DNA from: Pelagibacterium xiamenense
Lineage (GTDB): Bacteria > Pseudomonadota > Alphaproteobacteria > Rhizobiales > Devosiaceae
NCBI RefSeq assembly: GCF_021166475.1
Contig: NZ_JAJOYS010000001.1
Location: 1,550,001-1,614,000, forward strand
Length of the DNA stretch: 64,000 nucleotides
Direction of reading: 5' to 3'
Made by a program: the position numbers and the translations under genes. Shown in pieces: positions 26,290-35,094 of the stretch (position 1 is the first letter of the stretch; each line of letters starts with the position of its first letter). Under the pieces are notes generated by a model. The model searched no databases. It worked only from the letters and a program-made list of their open reading frames with translations, and was not told the origin of the DNA.

Positions 26290-27096
26290 CTATCGCTGAT
26301 GCCCGTAAAGAACGCCATAAGTCGGCTGACTGCCGGCGGCGGCCTCGTCGCCCACGATAATGCCGGCCATTTCCTCGGCGTTGGGGCCGTAGAAATTGCC
26401 CGTGACGTTGTTGTTGCTGTCCTTGTCGAACACGCCTTCGTTCAGATCGAAGGTGCTGTCGAATGTGCTGCCGGAGATCGAGCCATAGCCGTTGCCGGCA
26501 TAAACGGCGTCTTCGTTTCTGATGGTGAAGGCGATCGTCCGGGCATCGAAATTTGCATTCGCCTGGTAAATGCCCACGTCGTTATCGCCTCCGCCGATAT
26601 GTGCGATCTCCCACGCGCCCTCATAGACCGCGCTCTGGTTGGGCAGGCCGCTGGTGGGCGTCTGGACGCCCCCATGCATGATGTAAATATTGGTGCGGCT
26701 TTGATCGAGCATGCCGGCCACCGCCATATACTCCCCTGCAATGACCTCGGCGCCGTCGGCACCGCTCTCGAACTGGTAGACGTCATAGCGGACCTGGTTC
26801 ACCCAGTGCGGATTGGTGACCGATGTCTGCCAGGTCCCCTGCATGTCGTAGACCCGCCCGTCGATGGCTACCCGCAGGTCGTCGCCATTGCGGTCCATGG
26901 TGACAGTTCCGGTAGTGGTCGCAAGCGAATTCTGATTCGCTCGAACTGCGTAGGCGGACATCCCGCTCTCGAGCGCATCGTAAATATCCCGGTCGGATCC
27001 GCCGCCGCCGCCTCCGCCACCACCGCCGGTGAACGAGCAACCGCCAAGCAAAAGCGCGGCGAGAACGGGTAAAGCGAGAGTATGCGGATGTGTCAT
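26290..27096 (-). CDS. TbpB-fold surface lipoprotein 1
   Basis: The 268-residue lipoprotein has lipobox LLGGC (Cys20), followed almost at once by a run of ten glycines, a flexible tether. The C-terminal half carries GNFYGPNAEEMAGI and ends in YGVLYGHQR, matching the TbpB beta-barrel/C-terminal signature of transferrin-binding-protein-like lipoproteins. It is predicted to be exported by the Slam protein encoded 56 bases downstream. The ATG at 27096 follows GGAGGG. The ligand is unknown: the domain alone does not imply transferrin, and a free-living host argues against it. Confidence 0.82.
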   Translation of the reverse strand: MTHPHTLALPVLAALLLGGCSFTGGGGGGGGGGSDRDIYDALESGMSAYAVRANQNSLATTTGTVTMDRNGDDLRVAIDGRVYDMQGTWQTSVTNPHWVNQVRYDVYQFESGADGAEVIAGEYMAVAGMLDQSRTNIYIMHGGVQTPTSGLPNQSAVYEGAWEIAHIGGGDNDVGIYQANANFDARTIAFTIRNEDAVYAGNGYGSISGSTFDSTFDLNEGVFDKDSNNNVTGNFYGPNAEEMAGIIVGDEAAAGSQPTYGVLYGHQR

Positions 27097-27242
27097 GGAA
27101 GCCCTCCAACACATTTGCCCCCGCGAGCTCATGAAAGACGCGCTTTGCACGTCCGGTCAAGCCCGGTTTTGGGTGCTTGGGTTTGATCGTCGCGAGGCAG
27201 GAACGCGGGCGCGCCATATTGGCTCCCCAAAATCATGCCGCA

Positions 27243-28016
27243 CTATTTTTTTTGTCCGAACAGAAGACCCGCGGAGGCTTCTCCTCCCCCGGTCCCCGCG
27301 ATCAGGCCCGCCATTTCTTCGGCGGACGGTCCGTAGAAATTTCCCTCCACGGTATTGTTGCTGGTATTTGGTCCGCTAGTCAAATTGTACGAGCTCGAAA
27401 ACGTGTTGCCGTCGAGTGTACCCGAGCCGCTCCCGAGCGCTGCCGCGCCGTCCGCGTCGCTGATTGCGAATACGATCGTGCCCGCGTCGAAATCGGCCGT
27501 CGCGTCGAAGACGCCTTCGGCGGTGCCGAGCGCGCCGGAGACCCCGCTGATCGTCCAGAACCCCTCATATTGCGCGCGGGTCTCGGGCAATCCGGCTGCG
27601 GGCGTATTGAATCCGCCCTGCGCGATAAGCGTATTGCCCGCCGCGCTCGCCACTGCGGTCACCACGTAGGTCCCGATGATCACCTCCGCGCCGCCCGATG
27701 GCCCGGCAAAGCCGAAAACGGTAAAGTCCCCGGCATCCTCCCATCCGGCGACGGAGAACGGCGCCCCGGCGCGCTCCAGCGCCATCGTATAGTTCGCATC
27801 CCCCGCCGCGACGGTCATCGTCGCGCCGTCCTCGGCGATCCTGAGGCTGGCCAGTGTCCGGTCGGCGTCGGTTCCGTCGCTCGAAAGGGCAGGGACCGTA
27901 ATCCCCTCCGCGAGCGCCGTGGTAAGGTTGGGTGAGCCGGTTCCGGTGCACGCGGCAAGTCCCGCCGCAAGGGGGAGGGCGCCGAGGGGCATCAATCGCC
28001 TCGTGATGGCCGCCAT
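27243..28016 (-). CDS. TbpB-fold surface lipoprotein 2
   Basis: The lipoprotein has a signal with RR then LAAGLAAC (Cys ~23) and C-terminal GNFYGPSAEEMAGL and LLFGQKK. It is about 257 residues and paralogous to its neighbours. The start is ambiguous. ATG 28016 gives a normal-length signal peptide. ATG 28070, 18 codons earlier, overlaps the stop of the next lipoprotein gene as ATGA and would couple translation but make an unusually long leader. Confidence 0.8.
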   Translation of the reverse strand: MAAITRRLMPLGALPLAAGLAACTGTGSPNLTTALAEGITVPALSSDGTDADRTLASLRIAEDGATMTVAAGDANYTMALERAGAPFSVAGWEDAGDFTVFGFAGPSGGAEVIIGTYVVTAVASAAGNTLIAQGGFNTPAAGLPETRAQYEGFWTISGVSGALGTAEGVFDATADFDAGTIVFAISDADGAAALGSGSGTLDGNTFSSSYNLTSGPNTSNNTVEGNFYGPSAEEMAGLIAGTGGGEASAGLLFGQKK

Positions 28017-28066
28017 TCGCAGCCGCCTGACGCCGGCCGGCCCATCAACTGCGCCCGAACGAACCG

Positions 28067-28849
28067 TCATTTCTGATGTCCGAAAATAAAGCCGAATGTC
28101 GGTCCGGTGCCGTTCCCGGCGACAAGTCCAGCCATTTCTTCGGCATTGGGGCCGTAGAAGTTGCCATCCACGTTGTTGACGCTGGTGTTGATGCCGCTTG
28201 TCACGTTGAACGAACTGGCAAAGGTGCTTCCGCTCACAGTGCCGGCGCCAAGACCGATCTGCGTATCGCTGTCGTCGTGGATAGCAAACGCGATCGTCCC
28301 GGCGTCGAAGTCGACGCTGGCGTCGAAAACGCCGTCGACGTCCAGCCCTCCGGTGTCGTAGACCTCCCAATAGCCCTCATAGGCCGCCGTCTGCGCGGGC
28401 AGCCCGTCTGCCGGTGTCTCAAGTCCCGCTTGTACGAGGTATTCGGTGCCTGTCGCGGCGATATTGGCGCCCCCCACGGCCATATACCGCCCGACATAGA
28501 GACCGCCGGCATTGGTGCCATCGTCGAACTGATATTCGGTATAGTTGGCGGGGTACTCCCAAAGGGGCGAACTCACCAGTTCCGGGTCACCGTCTGGTCT
28601 CAGGGTATAGTCTGTGCCGCCGACGCTGAGCGTGAACGACCCGCCGTCCTGGTCCATCTGGACTCGCGCCGTCGTACGCCCGACAGCCGCGCCGTCGTAA
28701 TAGACCGCATCGCTTTCGAGGCCATCCGCAAGCGAGGACGAGACGCTATCTGGAAAAGGCTCTGCAACCGTACCGTTCGTCATGCGGGTGCATCCGCTTG
28801 CACCAGCCGCCACGAGCAGAACCGGCACGATAAAACGCAGTCGGATCAT
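28067..28849 (-). CDS. TbpB-fold surface lipoprotein 3
   Basis: The 260-residue lipoprotein has lipobox GASGC (Cys20). The middle region FDASVDFDAGTIAFAIHDD has the DAGTI.FAI pattern that recurs in all four copies. The end is GNFYGPNAEEMAGL then FGFIFGHQK. GGGGAG precedes the ATG. It is predicted to be Slam-exported and anchored by lipid on the outer face of the outer membrane. Confidence 0.82.
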   Translation of the reverse strand: MIRLRFIVPVLLVAAGASGCTRMTNGTVAEPFPDSVSSSLADGLESDAVYYDGAAVGRTTARVQMDQDGGSFTLSVGGTDYTLRPDGDPELVSSPLWEYPANYTEYQFDDGTNAGGLYVGRYMAVGGANIAATGTEYLVQAGLETPADGLPAQTAAYEGYWEVYDTGGLDVDGVFDASVDFDAGTIAFAIHDDSDTQIGLGAGTVSGSTFASSFNVTSGINTSVNNVDGNFYGPNAEEMAGLVAGNGTGPTFGFIFGHQK

Positions 28850-29220
28850 CGGGATACTCCCCTTTGTGCTCCCATTGCGGGACCATAGGAAACCCCGGGA
28901 CGCTGCGGCAAACGGCTACTGGTCGGGCTGGTTACCCTTTTCATAAAATGGGTCTGGCCATTGCCATTGGGATAATCGTCCTTTTGGCAATTAATACCGC
29001 TATCACAAAGGGTTAAGGAAGAACCCGGAATCGTGCCGTCAGGCATTTGAATCAATATTTGAGCGAGTTGAATCAATTTCCGAGGCAACTTGGTTCGCTG
29101 GTGCTGCGCACCCGCGGGGAAGCGGCGCTTGAAATTGCGCCGCCACCCGATGATGCTCCCGGCATCAACGCTGCCCGCATTGGGCCGACTTGCCGGCGCT
29201 GCGGGCCGAACCTGGAGGCA
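28850..29220. other. Gene-free spacer between lipoprotein genes 3 and 4
   Basis: I see no credible gene, and no degraded lipoprotein copy. The stretch is AT-richer than average around 28930-29060. It likely holds the promoter of the lipoprotein 3-2-1-Slam unit, but no clear -35/-10 pair stands out. Confidence 0.4.
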
Positions 29221-30000
29221 CTATTGCTGGTGCCCGAAGAGATAGCCGAACGTTTGTCCGGTCCCGCCGGTCCCCTGAATGAGCCCAGCCATTTCGTCCG
29301 CATTCGGGCCGTAGAAATTGCCATTCACATTGTTGGTGCTCACGACACCGCCGCCCGTGAGGTTGAACGAACTGGAAAACGTACTGCCGGAAATCGTACC
29401 CGCGCCGGCGCCCAGTGAGGTGCCAAAATCGTCTTCGATGGCAAAAGTCATGGTGCCGTCATCGAAGTTGGCGCTGGCCTCGTAAATACCGGCCTCGCTG
29501 AGCGCGGCAATTTCCGAAACGAGCCACGCGCCTTCATAATTCACCGTCATGTTCGGCAGACCGTCGGAGGGCGTTTCATTACCGCCCTGGGTCAGATAAT
29601 AGTCACCCCCCGCATCGACCATGGCGCCGATGAAAAGATGCTCGCCCAAAAGGAATGCGCCGTCTTCGGTTCCTGAACTGAGGGGATAGCGGGTGTAATT
29701 GACCGGTTTGGACCAGCCTGGCTCGGTCACAACGTCACTCGCCGCGTTGGCCACCAGGACATAGCTTGAGCCATCGACAGTGATGGTAGCCGCGCCGCCA
29801 CCTTCATCCATTTGCCACGAGCCGGTGCCCGAAGTAATCACGGCCGCGTTGCTGTGAAGCGTGGTGATATTGTCGAAACCCGCCGCCAGCGTTGCGTCGA
29901 CATCATCCGGAAAGGGGTCCGGAGTTGGCCCCGTCGATGCACAGCCGCCTACACATAACGCTGCCAGTGCTGGCAGAAAGGTATAATTCAAGCGTCCCAC
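29221..30000 (-). CDS. TbpB-fold surface lipoprotein 4
   Basis: The 259-residue lipoprotein starts at GTG 30000, which has a near-perfect AGGAGGG ribosome site. The lipobox is CVGGC (Cys20), followed by a Pro-rich tether. The C-terminus GNFYGPNADEMAGL and FGYLFGHQQ marks it as the fourth paralogue. A 370-base gap separates it from lipoprotein 3, so it may have its own transcript. Confidence 0.82.
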   Translation of the reverse strand: MGRLNYTFLPALAALCVGGCASTGPTPDPFPDDVDATLAAGFDNITTLHSNAAVITSGTGSWQMDEGGGAATITVDGSSYVLVANAASDVVTEPGWSKPVNYTRYPLSSGTEDGAFLLGEHLFIGAMVDAGGDYYLTQGGNETPSDGLPNMTVNYEGAWLVSEIAALSEAGIYEASANFDDGTMTFAIEDDFGTSLGAGAGTISGSTFSSSFNLTGGGVVSTNNVNGNFYGPNADEMAGLIQGTGGTGQTFGYLFGHQQ

Positions 30001-30349
30001 AATACCCTCCTGAATAGGGATACCGGCGGCAGTTAAGCGGAAAAGTATACGGTCAGTCAATATTGTTAATTGTTGTTAATCTTTGCGTACAATGCGAGTC
30101 AAAATCAGACAAGGACTCATGATAAGGTTATATAATCACTTTTGGTGACTTAATATGATTATCGATATGAAATCGAAGGAGAATTGTTATTGCTGGACGC
30201 AGCGTTGCGCTCGGTGGCGTGGCTTTTGATTGTTCGCCGGTGCCGGGACCGCGGGGTCCGCATCGCGCTCGGTCCAGCGCTTGCTGCCCGCTGACACACG
30301 GCCCGCTTCAGCCTACAATGGCCGCCAAATCAGGGAACGACCTCGCCAT
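30001..30349. other. Divergent intergenic region, AT-rich
   Basis: Positions ~30050-30190 are distinctly AT-rich and should hold the promoter of lipoprotein 4 (minus strand). On the plus strand CTGACA (30291-30296) and TACAAT (30314-30319), 17 bp apart, form a good promoter for the molybdopterin oxidoreductase. No gene of credible length is seen. Confidence 0.5.
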
Positions 30350-32446
30350 ATGAACAAGCCTTTCGCGCCCCGCACCGCTCGCTCCGTCTGCCCGCACGAC
30401 TGCCCCTCGACCTGCGCGCTCGATATCGAGATCGTCGACGCCAACACCATCGGCCGCGTGCGTGGTGCCAAGGACGACCCCTATACGGCAGGCGTCATCT
30501 GCGAAAAGGTCGCCCGCTATGCCGAGCGCGTCCATCACCCCGGCCGGCTCCTCCATCCCATGCGCCGCACTGGAAAGAAGGGGGCAGGGCAGTTCGAGCG
30601 CATCTCCTGGGACGAGGCGCTCGACGAAATCGCCCGCCGCTTCCTTAAGATCGAGGCCGAGTACGGCCCCGAAGCCATCTGGCCTTATTACTACGCCGGC
30701 ACCATGGGCCACGTGCACCGCGACGGCCTCAACCGCTTGCGCCGCGCCAAGGGCTATTCCGAGCAATACGACACCATCTGCACCATGATCTCCTGGACCG
30801 GCTACATCGCCGGGACCGGCATGCTCACCGGGCCGAACCCCGAGCAGATGGCCGAAGCCGACGTCGTCGTCATCTGGGGCACCAATCCGGTCAACACCCA
30901 GATCAACGTCATGACCCACGCCATCCGCGCCCGCCGCGAGCGCGGCGCGAAGATCGTGGTTGTCGACATCTACAGGACCGCCACCATGGAGCAGGCCGAC
31001 ATACCGCTCCTTATTCGCCCCGGTTCTGATGGCGCGCTCGCGCTTGCGGTCATGCACGTCCTCCTGCGCGACAATCTCGCCGATACCGCGTTCCTTGAAA
31101 CCCACACCGATTTCGATGCGGGCTTTGCCACCCACCTGGGCACCCGGACCCCCGAATGGGCCGCAGGGATAACCGGTCTCGCTGTTGAAGATATCGAAGC
31201 CTTCGCCCGCCTCGTGGGCGAAAACCCCAGGACATATTTCCGCCTCGGCTATGGGTTCTCGCGCCAGCGCAACGGCGCCACCAACATGCACGCCGCGCTC
31301 TCCATCCCCGCGATGACCGGCGCATGGCAGCATCGCGGCGGCGGCGCCTTTCATTCCAATTCCGGCGCATGGGGTTTGGACAAGTCGTCCATCGTCGGGT
31401 CATCGTGGAAAAACCCGGAGGTCCGCGCGCTCGACTTTTCCCGTATCGGCCCCATCCTCACCGGCGACGCCAAAGCCCTCAAGAACGGCCCTCCGGTCAA
31501 GGCGCTTCTGATCCAGAACACCAACCCGATGGTCGTGACTCCCGATCACAGCCTCACCCGGCAAGGCTTTGAGCGCGAAGATCTTTTCACCGTCGTCCAC
31601 GAGCAGTTCATGACCGAGACCGCGCAGATGGCCGATATCGTCCTGCCCGCCACGACCTTTGTCGAGCACAACGATTATTATACCCGCGGCGGCCACACCC
31701 GCGTTCTTTTCGGCCCCAAACTCATCGACGCGCCCGGCGAGGCGCGGCCCAACAATTTTGTCATCGAGGCCATCGCCGAACGCGTCGGTGCACCCGAGGC
31801 CGTGACCGGGAAAACAGACCGCGACCTCGTCGCCGAGACCTTCAGGAAATCGGACTATGGCGAGCTCGACGAAATCGCCAAAACCGGCTTCGTAGATCGC
31901 GCGCTCCCCGATGAAAAAGCTCGCTTTGCCAATGGCTTCGGCTGGCCGGACGGCAAATTCCGCTTCAAGCCCGACTGGGAAGAAACGCGCATCAAACGCG
32001 GCACCGAATGGGTCTGCGACCCGGCCGAAATGCCCCGCTACGCCGACTATATCGACTGGAACGAGCCCACGACGGAGCAAACCCCGTTCCGCCTCACCAC
32101 CAGCCCCGCGCGGACCTTCCTCAATTCCACCTTCGGCGAAACCCCCGGCAGCCAGAAGCGCGAGGGCGCGCCGTCGCTTCTCATGCACCCGCAAGACGCT
32201 GAAAACCTTGGCCTTTCCGAGGGCAGCTACGTCACCGTCGGCAACCACCGCGGGGCTGTCGATCTCACCCTGCGCCTCTTTGACGGGCTCCGCCCCGGCG
32301 TCGTCGTCGCCGAGGGCCTCCACCCCCACAAGGCCCACAGAAAGGGCAGGGGAATCAACACACTGATCGGCTCGGACCCCGTCCGCCCCTTCGGCGGCGC
32401 GGCCTTCCACGACGCCGCGGTCTGGATAAAGGCAGCCGACGCGTGA
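30350..32446 (+). CDS. Molybdopterin oxidoreductase, DMSO reductase family
   Basis: The 698-residue protein has an N-terminal 4Fe-4S site (C14-x3-C18-x3-C22 ... C51), a molybdopterin-binding core (VVIWGTNPVNTQ, then LLIQNTNPMVV) and a C-terminal dinucleotide-binding domain (~580-690, ending near KGRGINTLIGSD). No twin-Arg signal is visible, so it is probably cytoplasmic. The substrate is unknown and no electron-transfer subunit is adjacent. The start at 30350 fits the conserved SVCPHDCPSTC near the N-terminus. It overlaps the next gene by four bases (GTGA). Confidence 0.93.
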   Translation: MNKPFAPRTARSVCPHDCPSTCALDIEIVDANTIGRVRGAKDDPYTAGVICEKVARYAERVHHPGRLLHPMRRTGKKGAGQFERISWDEALDEIARRFLKIEAEYGPEAIWPYYYAGTMGHVHRDGLNRLRRAKGYSEQYDTICTMISWTGYIAGTGMLTGPNPEQMAEADVVVIWGTNPVNTQINVMTHAIRARRERGAKIVVVDIYRTATMEQADIPLLIRPGSDGALALAVMHVLLRDNLADTAFLETHTDFDAGFATHLGTRTPEWAAGITGLAVEDIEAFARLVGENPRTYFRLGYGFSRQRNGATNMHAALSIPAMTGAWQHRGGGAFHSNSGAWGLDKSSIVGSSWKNPEVRALDFSRIGPILTGDAKALKNGPPVKALLIQNTNPMVVTPDHSLTRQGFEREDLFTVVHEQFMTETAQMADIVLPATTFVEHNDYYTRGGHTRVLFGPKLIDAPGEARPNNFVIEAIAERVGAPEAVTGKTDRDLVAETFRKSDYGELDEIAKTGFVDRALPDEKARFANGFGWPDGKFRFKPDWEETRIKRGTEWVCDPAEMPRYADYIDWNEPTTEQTPFRLTTSPARTFLNSTFGETPGSQKREGAPSLLMHPQDAENLGLSEGSYVTVGNHRGAVDLTLRLFDGLRPGVVVAEGLHPHKAHRKGRGINTLIGSDPVRPFGGAAFHDAAVWIKAADA

Positions 32447-33441
32447 CCAGCACGACCGACCTGACCGGCGGCCCGCGGCGCCCCCGCCTCGCGGTCATCG
32501 ACATCGCCCGCGGCCTCGCGATCCTCGCCATGGTCGTCTACCATTTCGCCTGGGATCTGGCCTATCTCCAGTTCATCGCGCTCGATCTGCGCGCCGAAAT
32601 CGGCTGGGTGATCTTCCAGAAACTCATCGTCGGCAGCTTCATATTCCTGACCGGCGTTTCGCTCGTTCTCGCCCACGGCGACGCCATCCGCTGGCGCGCC
32701 TTCTGGCGCCGTTTCGCCCTCGTCCTGGGCGCCGCGATGCTTGTCACCATCGGCACTTTGTTCTTTTCCCCCAATGCCTTCGTCTATTTCGGCGTCCTCC
32801 ACGCCATAGCCCTGTTCTCCCTCGCCGGCCTCGCCTTCCTGCGCGCACCGCTCTGGCTCGTCATCGCCCTGGGCGCCGCAATCCTCGCCACCGCGACATT
32901 CGTCCAGCACCCGCTTTTCGGCGAAAAGATCTGGTCCTGGATCGGCCTATGGGACGAACCGCCCCCCGCCGAGGACCTCGTGCCCATCTTCCCCTGGTTC
33001 GGCGTTGCGCTCTTCGGCATCGCCTTCGCCCGCTGGGCCCGCACCTCGGGCCTCTTCGACCGCCTCGCCGCCATCCCTGCGAGCGCCACGCCCGCGCGCG
33101 GCCTCGCCAAAGCTGGCCGCTGGAGCCTGCCGATCTACCTGATCCACCAGCCCATCCTCCTCGCCATCCTGATGGGCATCGCCGCGCTCACCAACCCCGG
33201 CGCCGCCATGCAGAGCCGGCTCTTCACCCAAAGCTGCGAGCAAAGCTGCCGGCAATCGGCCGGCGACGCGGCCTTCTGCACCGCCTATTGCGGCTGCGCG
33301 CTCACCGAGATCGAGGACAACGCCCTCTGGCCGCTCGTCAACAATCCCGCCCGCACCCCCGACGAGGACCTGCGCCTCACCGAGATGGTCAACCAATGCA
33401 CCGCCGACGTGATCGAGGGACGCCTCGCTCCGGGCAACTAA
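32443..33441 (+). CDS. DUF1624/heparan-alpha-glucosaminide acetyltransferase-like membrane protein
   Basis: The 332-residue protein has about seven to eight membrane helices. The DUF1624 opening RLAVIDIARGLAILAMVVYH contains the family Asp and His of the acyltransferase core. A C-terminal extension (~265-332) is Cys-rich (CEQSCRQSAGDAAFCTAYCG) and probably periplasmic with disulfides. The acceptor is unknown. The GTG start is coupled to the oxidoreductase stop, and the stop overlaps that of the convergent TSUP gene. Confidence 0.87.
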   Translation: MTSTTDLTGGPRRPRLAVIDIARGLAILAMVVYHFAWDLAYLQFIALDLRAEIGWVIFQKLIVGSFIFLTGVSLVLAHGDAIRWRAFWRRFALVLGAAMLVTIGTLFFSPNAFVYFGVLHAIALFSLAGLAFLRAPLWLVIALGAAILATATFVQHPLFGEKIWSWIGLWDEPPPAEDLVPIFPWFGVALFGIAFARWARTSGLFDRLAAIPASATPARGLAKAGRWSLPIYLIHQPILLAILMGIAALTNPGAAMQSRLFTQSCEQSCRQSAGDAAFCTAYCGCALTEIEDNALWPLVNNPARTPDEDLRLTEMVNQCTADVIEGRLAPGN

Positions 33442-34202
33442 CCGTACGTCGTCCAGAAGAAATAAGCCGTCAGCCCGACCCCGTAGACGATCACGAACCC
33501 CCGGATCACCTTCGCCGGCACAAGGTGCGAGAAATACGCCGCCGCGAACCCGCCGACGACCGCCCCCGCCAGCGCCACCGACCCCTCGACCCACGCGATC
33601 GACCCCGTCGCCGCGAACCGCGCCACCGCCGTCACCGAGACGAGCGCCGAGATGAAGAGCTTGAGCCCGTTCATCGCGTGCACGTCCTCGAACCCGGCCA
33701 GCGCCAGATACGCCAGGAGGATGATCCCCAGCCCGGCATTGAAGAACCCGCCGTAAAACGAGATCGCCAGCAGGACCAGCGCCAGCCCCAGCGCCCCGGC
33801 CCGCGCCGCATGCCTCGCCCCGCTCGACCACCCCCGGACCCACCGGTTGATCCGCTGCCCGAAGACGTAAACCGTCACTGCAAATGCCATAAGCCACGGA
33901 ATGATCGCGGAAAATTGCGCGTCGGAGGTCCGCATCAGCGTCTCCGCGCCCAGATACCCGCCGATAAGCCCGATCACCGCATAGGCGATGAGCTTGTCCC
34001 GATAGGGCGCGATATGCTTCCAGTACCCGACCGTCCCGCTCATATAGCCGGGCAGGCAGGCATAGGTGTTGGACGCATTGGCGAGCACGGGCGGCACGCC
34101 GGCGAACAGCAGCGCCGGAAACATCACGAACGACCCGCCCCCGGCCAGCGAGTTGATGGCGCCGCCGAGCACTCCGGCGGCAAAAAGCAGAATAAACGTC
34201 AC
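33438..34202 (-). CDS. TSUP family (TauE/SafE-like) membrane exporter
   Basis: The 254-residue protein has seven to eight membrane helices. The start MTFILLFAAGVLGGAINSLA, with AGGGSFVMFPALLFAGVPPV, is the TauE/SafE repeat signature. It probably exports sulfite or organosulfonate or sulfoacetate-type anions; the neighbours give no further hint. It is convergent with the DUF1624 gene. Confidence 0.92.
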   Translation of the reverse strand: MTFILLFAAGVLGGAINSLAGGGSFVMFPALLFAGVPPVLANASNTYACLPGYMSGTVGYWKHIAPYRDKLIAYAVIGLIGGYLGAETLMRTSDAQFSAIIPWLMAFAVTVYVFGQRINRWVRGWSSGARHAARAGALGLALVLLAISFYGGFFNAGLGIILLAYLALAGFEDVHAMNGLKLFISALVSVTAVARFAATGSIAWVEGSVALAGAVVGGFAAAYFSHLVPAKVIRGFVIVYGVGLTAYFFWTTYG

Positions 34203-34504
34203 GACTTGACCCCACTCTCAGTCAGGCGAGCTATACGCGGCATGGGCGCGATGTCCAGTTCCGCGTTCGGCCAGGATTGGGGAACCAGTGCGCTCCGCAT
34301 GCCAGCCATGCGTTGACAAACCCCGCCCTCGCGCCTATTTCCCGCCTCGGTTGAAGCGCCGGCCGCCTGCGGGGTATTGCCCTATGGTGAACGCTTCCAC
34401 GCCGCGAAATCCCGCCGCGTGCCCCATTTCATCGTCCTTCTCGTCCGGCGGTGCATGGCAATGCAGGCTCCCAGGCAGCAAATTCCCGCCGTGGAGAACT
34501 GACG
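34203..34504. other. Gene-free spacer between TSUP and glyoxalase-like genes
   Basis: I see no gene, no clear palindrome and no convincing promoter pair. It carries divergent upstream regions for the two flanking genes. Confidence 0.3.
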
Positions 34505-34948
34505 ATGCGCAAACCGGCATCCTCACTGACCACGACCGACCTCAAGACCGAAGCGCGCCAATACCGCGTCGACCAGGCCCAGGCCGGCCACCCCGTTACC
34601 CATTCCCAGGCGCTCGAGATGGTCGCGCGCTTTCACGGCTTCCGCGATTGGAACACCGCCTCTGGCGTGCTCCCGATCACGCGCGGCCCCGCCTTCGCGG
34701 TCGGCCAGCGGGTGAGGGGGCATTACCTCAAACAGGCGTTCAAGGGCACGATCATCGGTGTGAGTGCCCTCGGTTCGGGCGAAATGCACCGGCTCACCAT
34801 CCAGTTCGACGATCCCGTCGACGTGGTGACCTTCGATAGCTTTTCCGCCTTCCGCCAGCGGGTGACGACCACCGTCAACCGCGACGGCGTCTCCCCGGGC
34901 CGCACGAGCGACGGCGAACCGCATATGCGTCTGGCGTCGCTTTCCTAG
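34505..34948 (+). CDS. Glyoxalase_8-type superfamily protein
   Basis: The 147-residue protein has an N-terminal helical segment with TDLKTEARQYRVDQAQAGHP and SQALEMVARFHGFRDWNTAS, which matches the short proteins labelled glyoxalase superfamily (PF20066-like). A beta-rich C-terminal half follows (VGQRVRGHYLKQAFKGTIIG). No glyoxalase metal ligands are evident, so an enzymatic role is doubtful. A strong terminator follows. Confidence 0.75.
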   Translation: MRKPASSLTTTDLKTEARQYRVDQAQAGHPVTHSQALEMVARFHGFRDWNTASGVLPITRGPAFAVGQRVRGHYLKQAFKGTIIGVSALGSGEMHRLTIQFDDPVDVVTFDSFSAFRQRVTTTVNRDGVSPGRTSDGEPHMRLASLS

Positions 34949-34956
34949 AACATTAG

Positions 34957-34990
34957 ACGCCGGTGCCGCCCCCAAGGCACCGGCGTTTTT
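34957..34990 (+). terminator. Intrinsic terminator
   Basis: An 11-bp stem, ACGCCGGTGCC with GGCACCGGCGT, has an eight-base loop and runs into TTTTT. It begins nine bases after the upstream stop codon. Confidence 0.92.
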
Positions 34991-35094
34991 CGTTCCGGCC
35001 CTTGCATTCATCGGCAAATACCGATGAAATGGTGCCGTGCGTCCGGCCGGGCGCGACTCGATTTCCGTCAAAGTACAGGAGCGGTCGATCTCTC

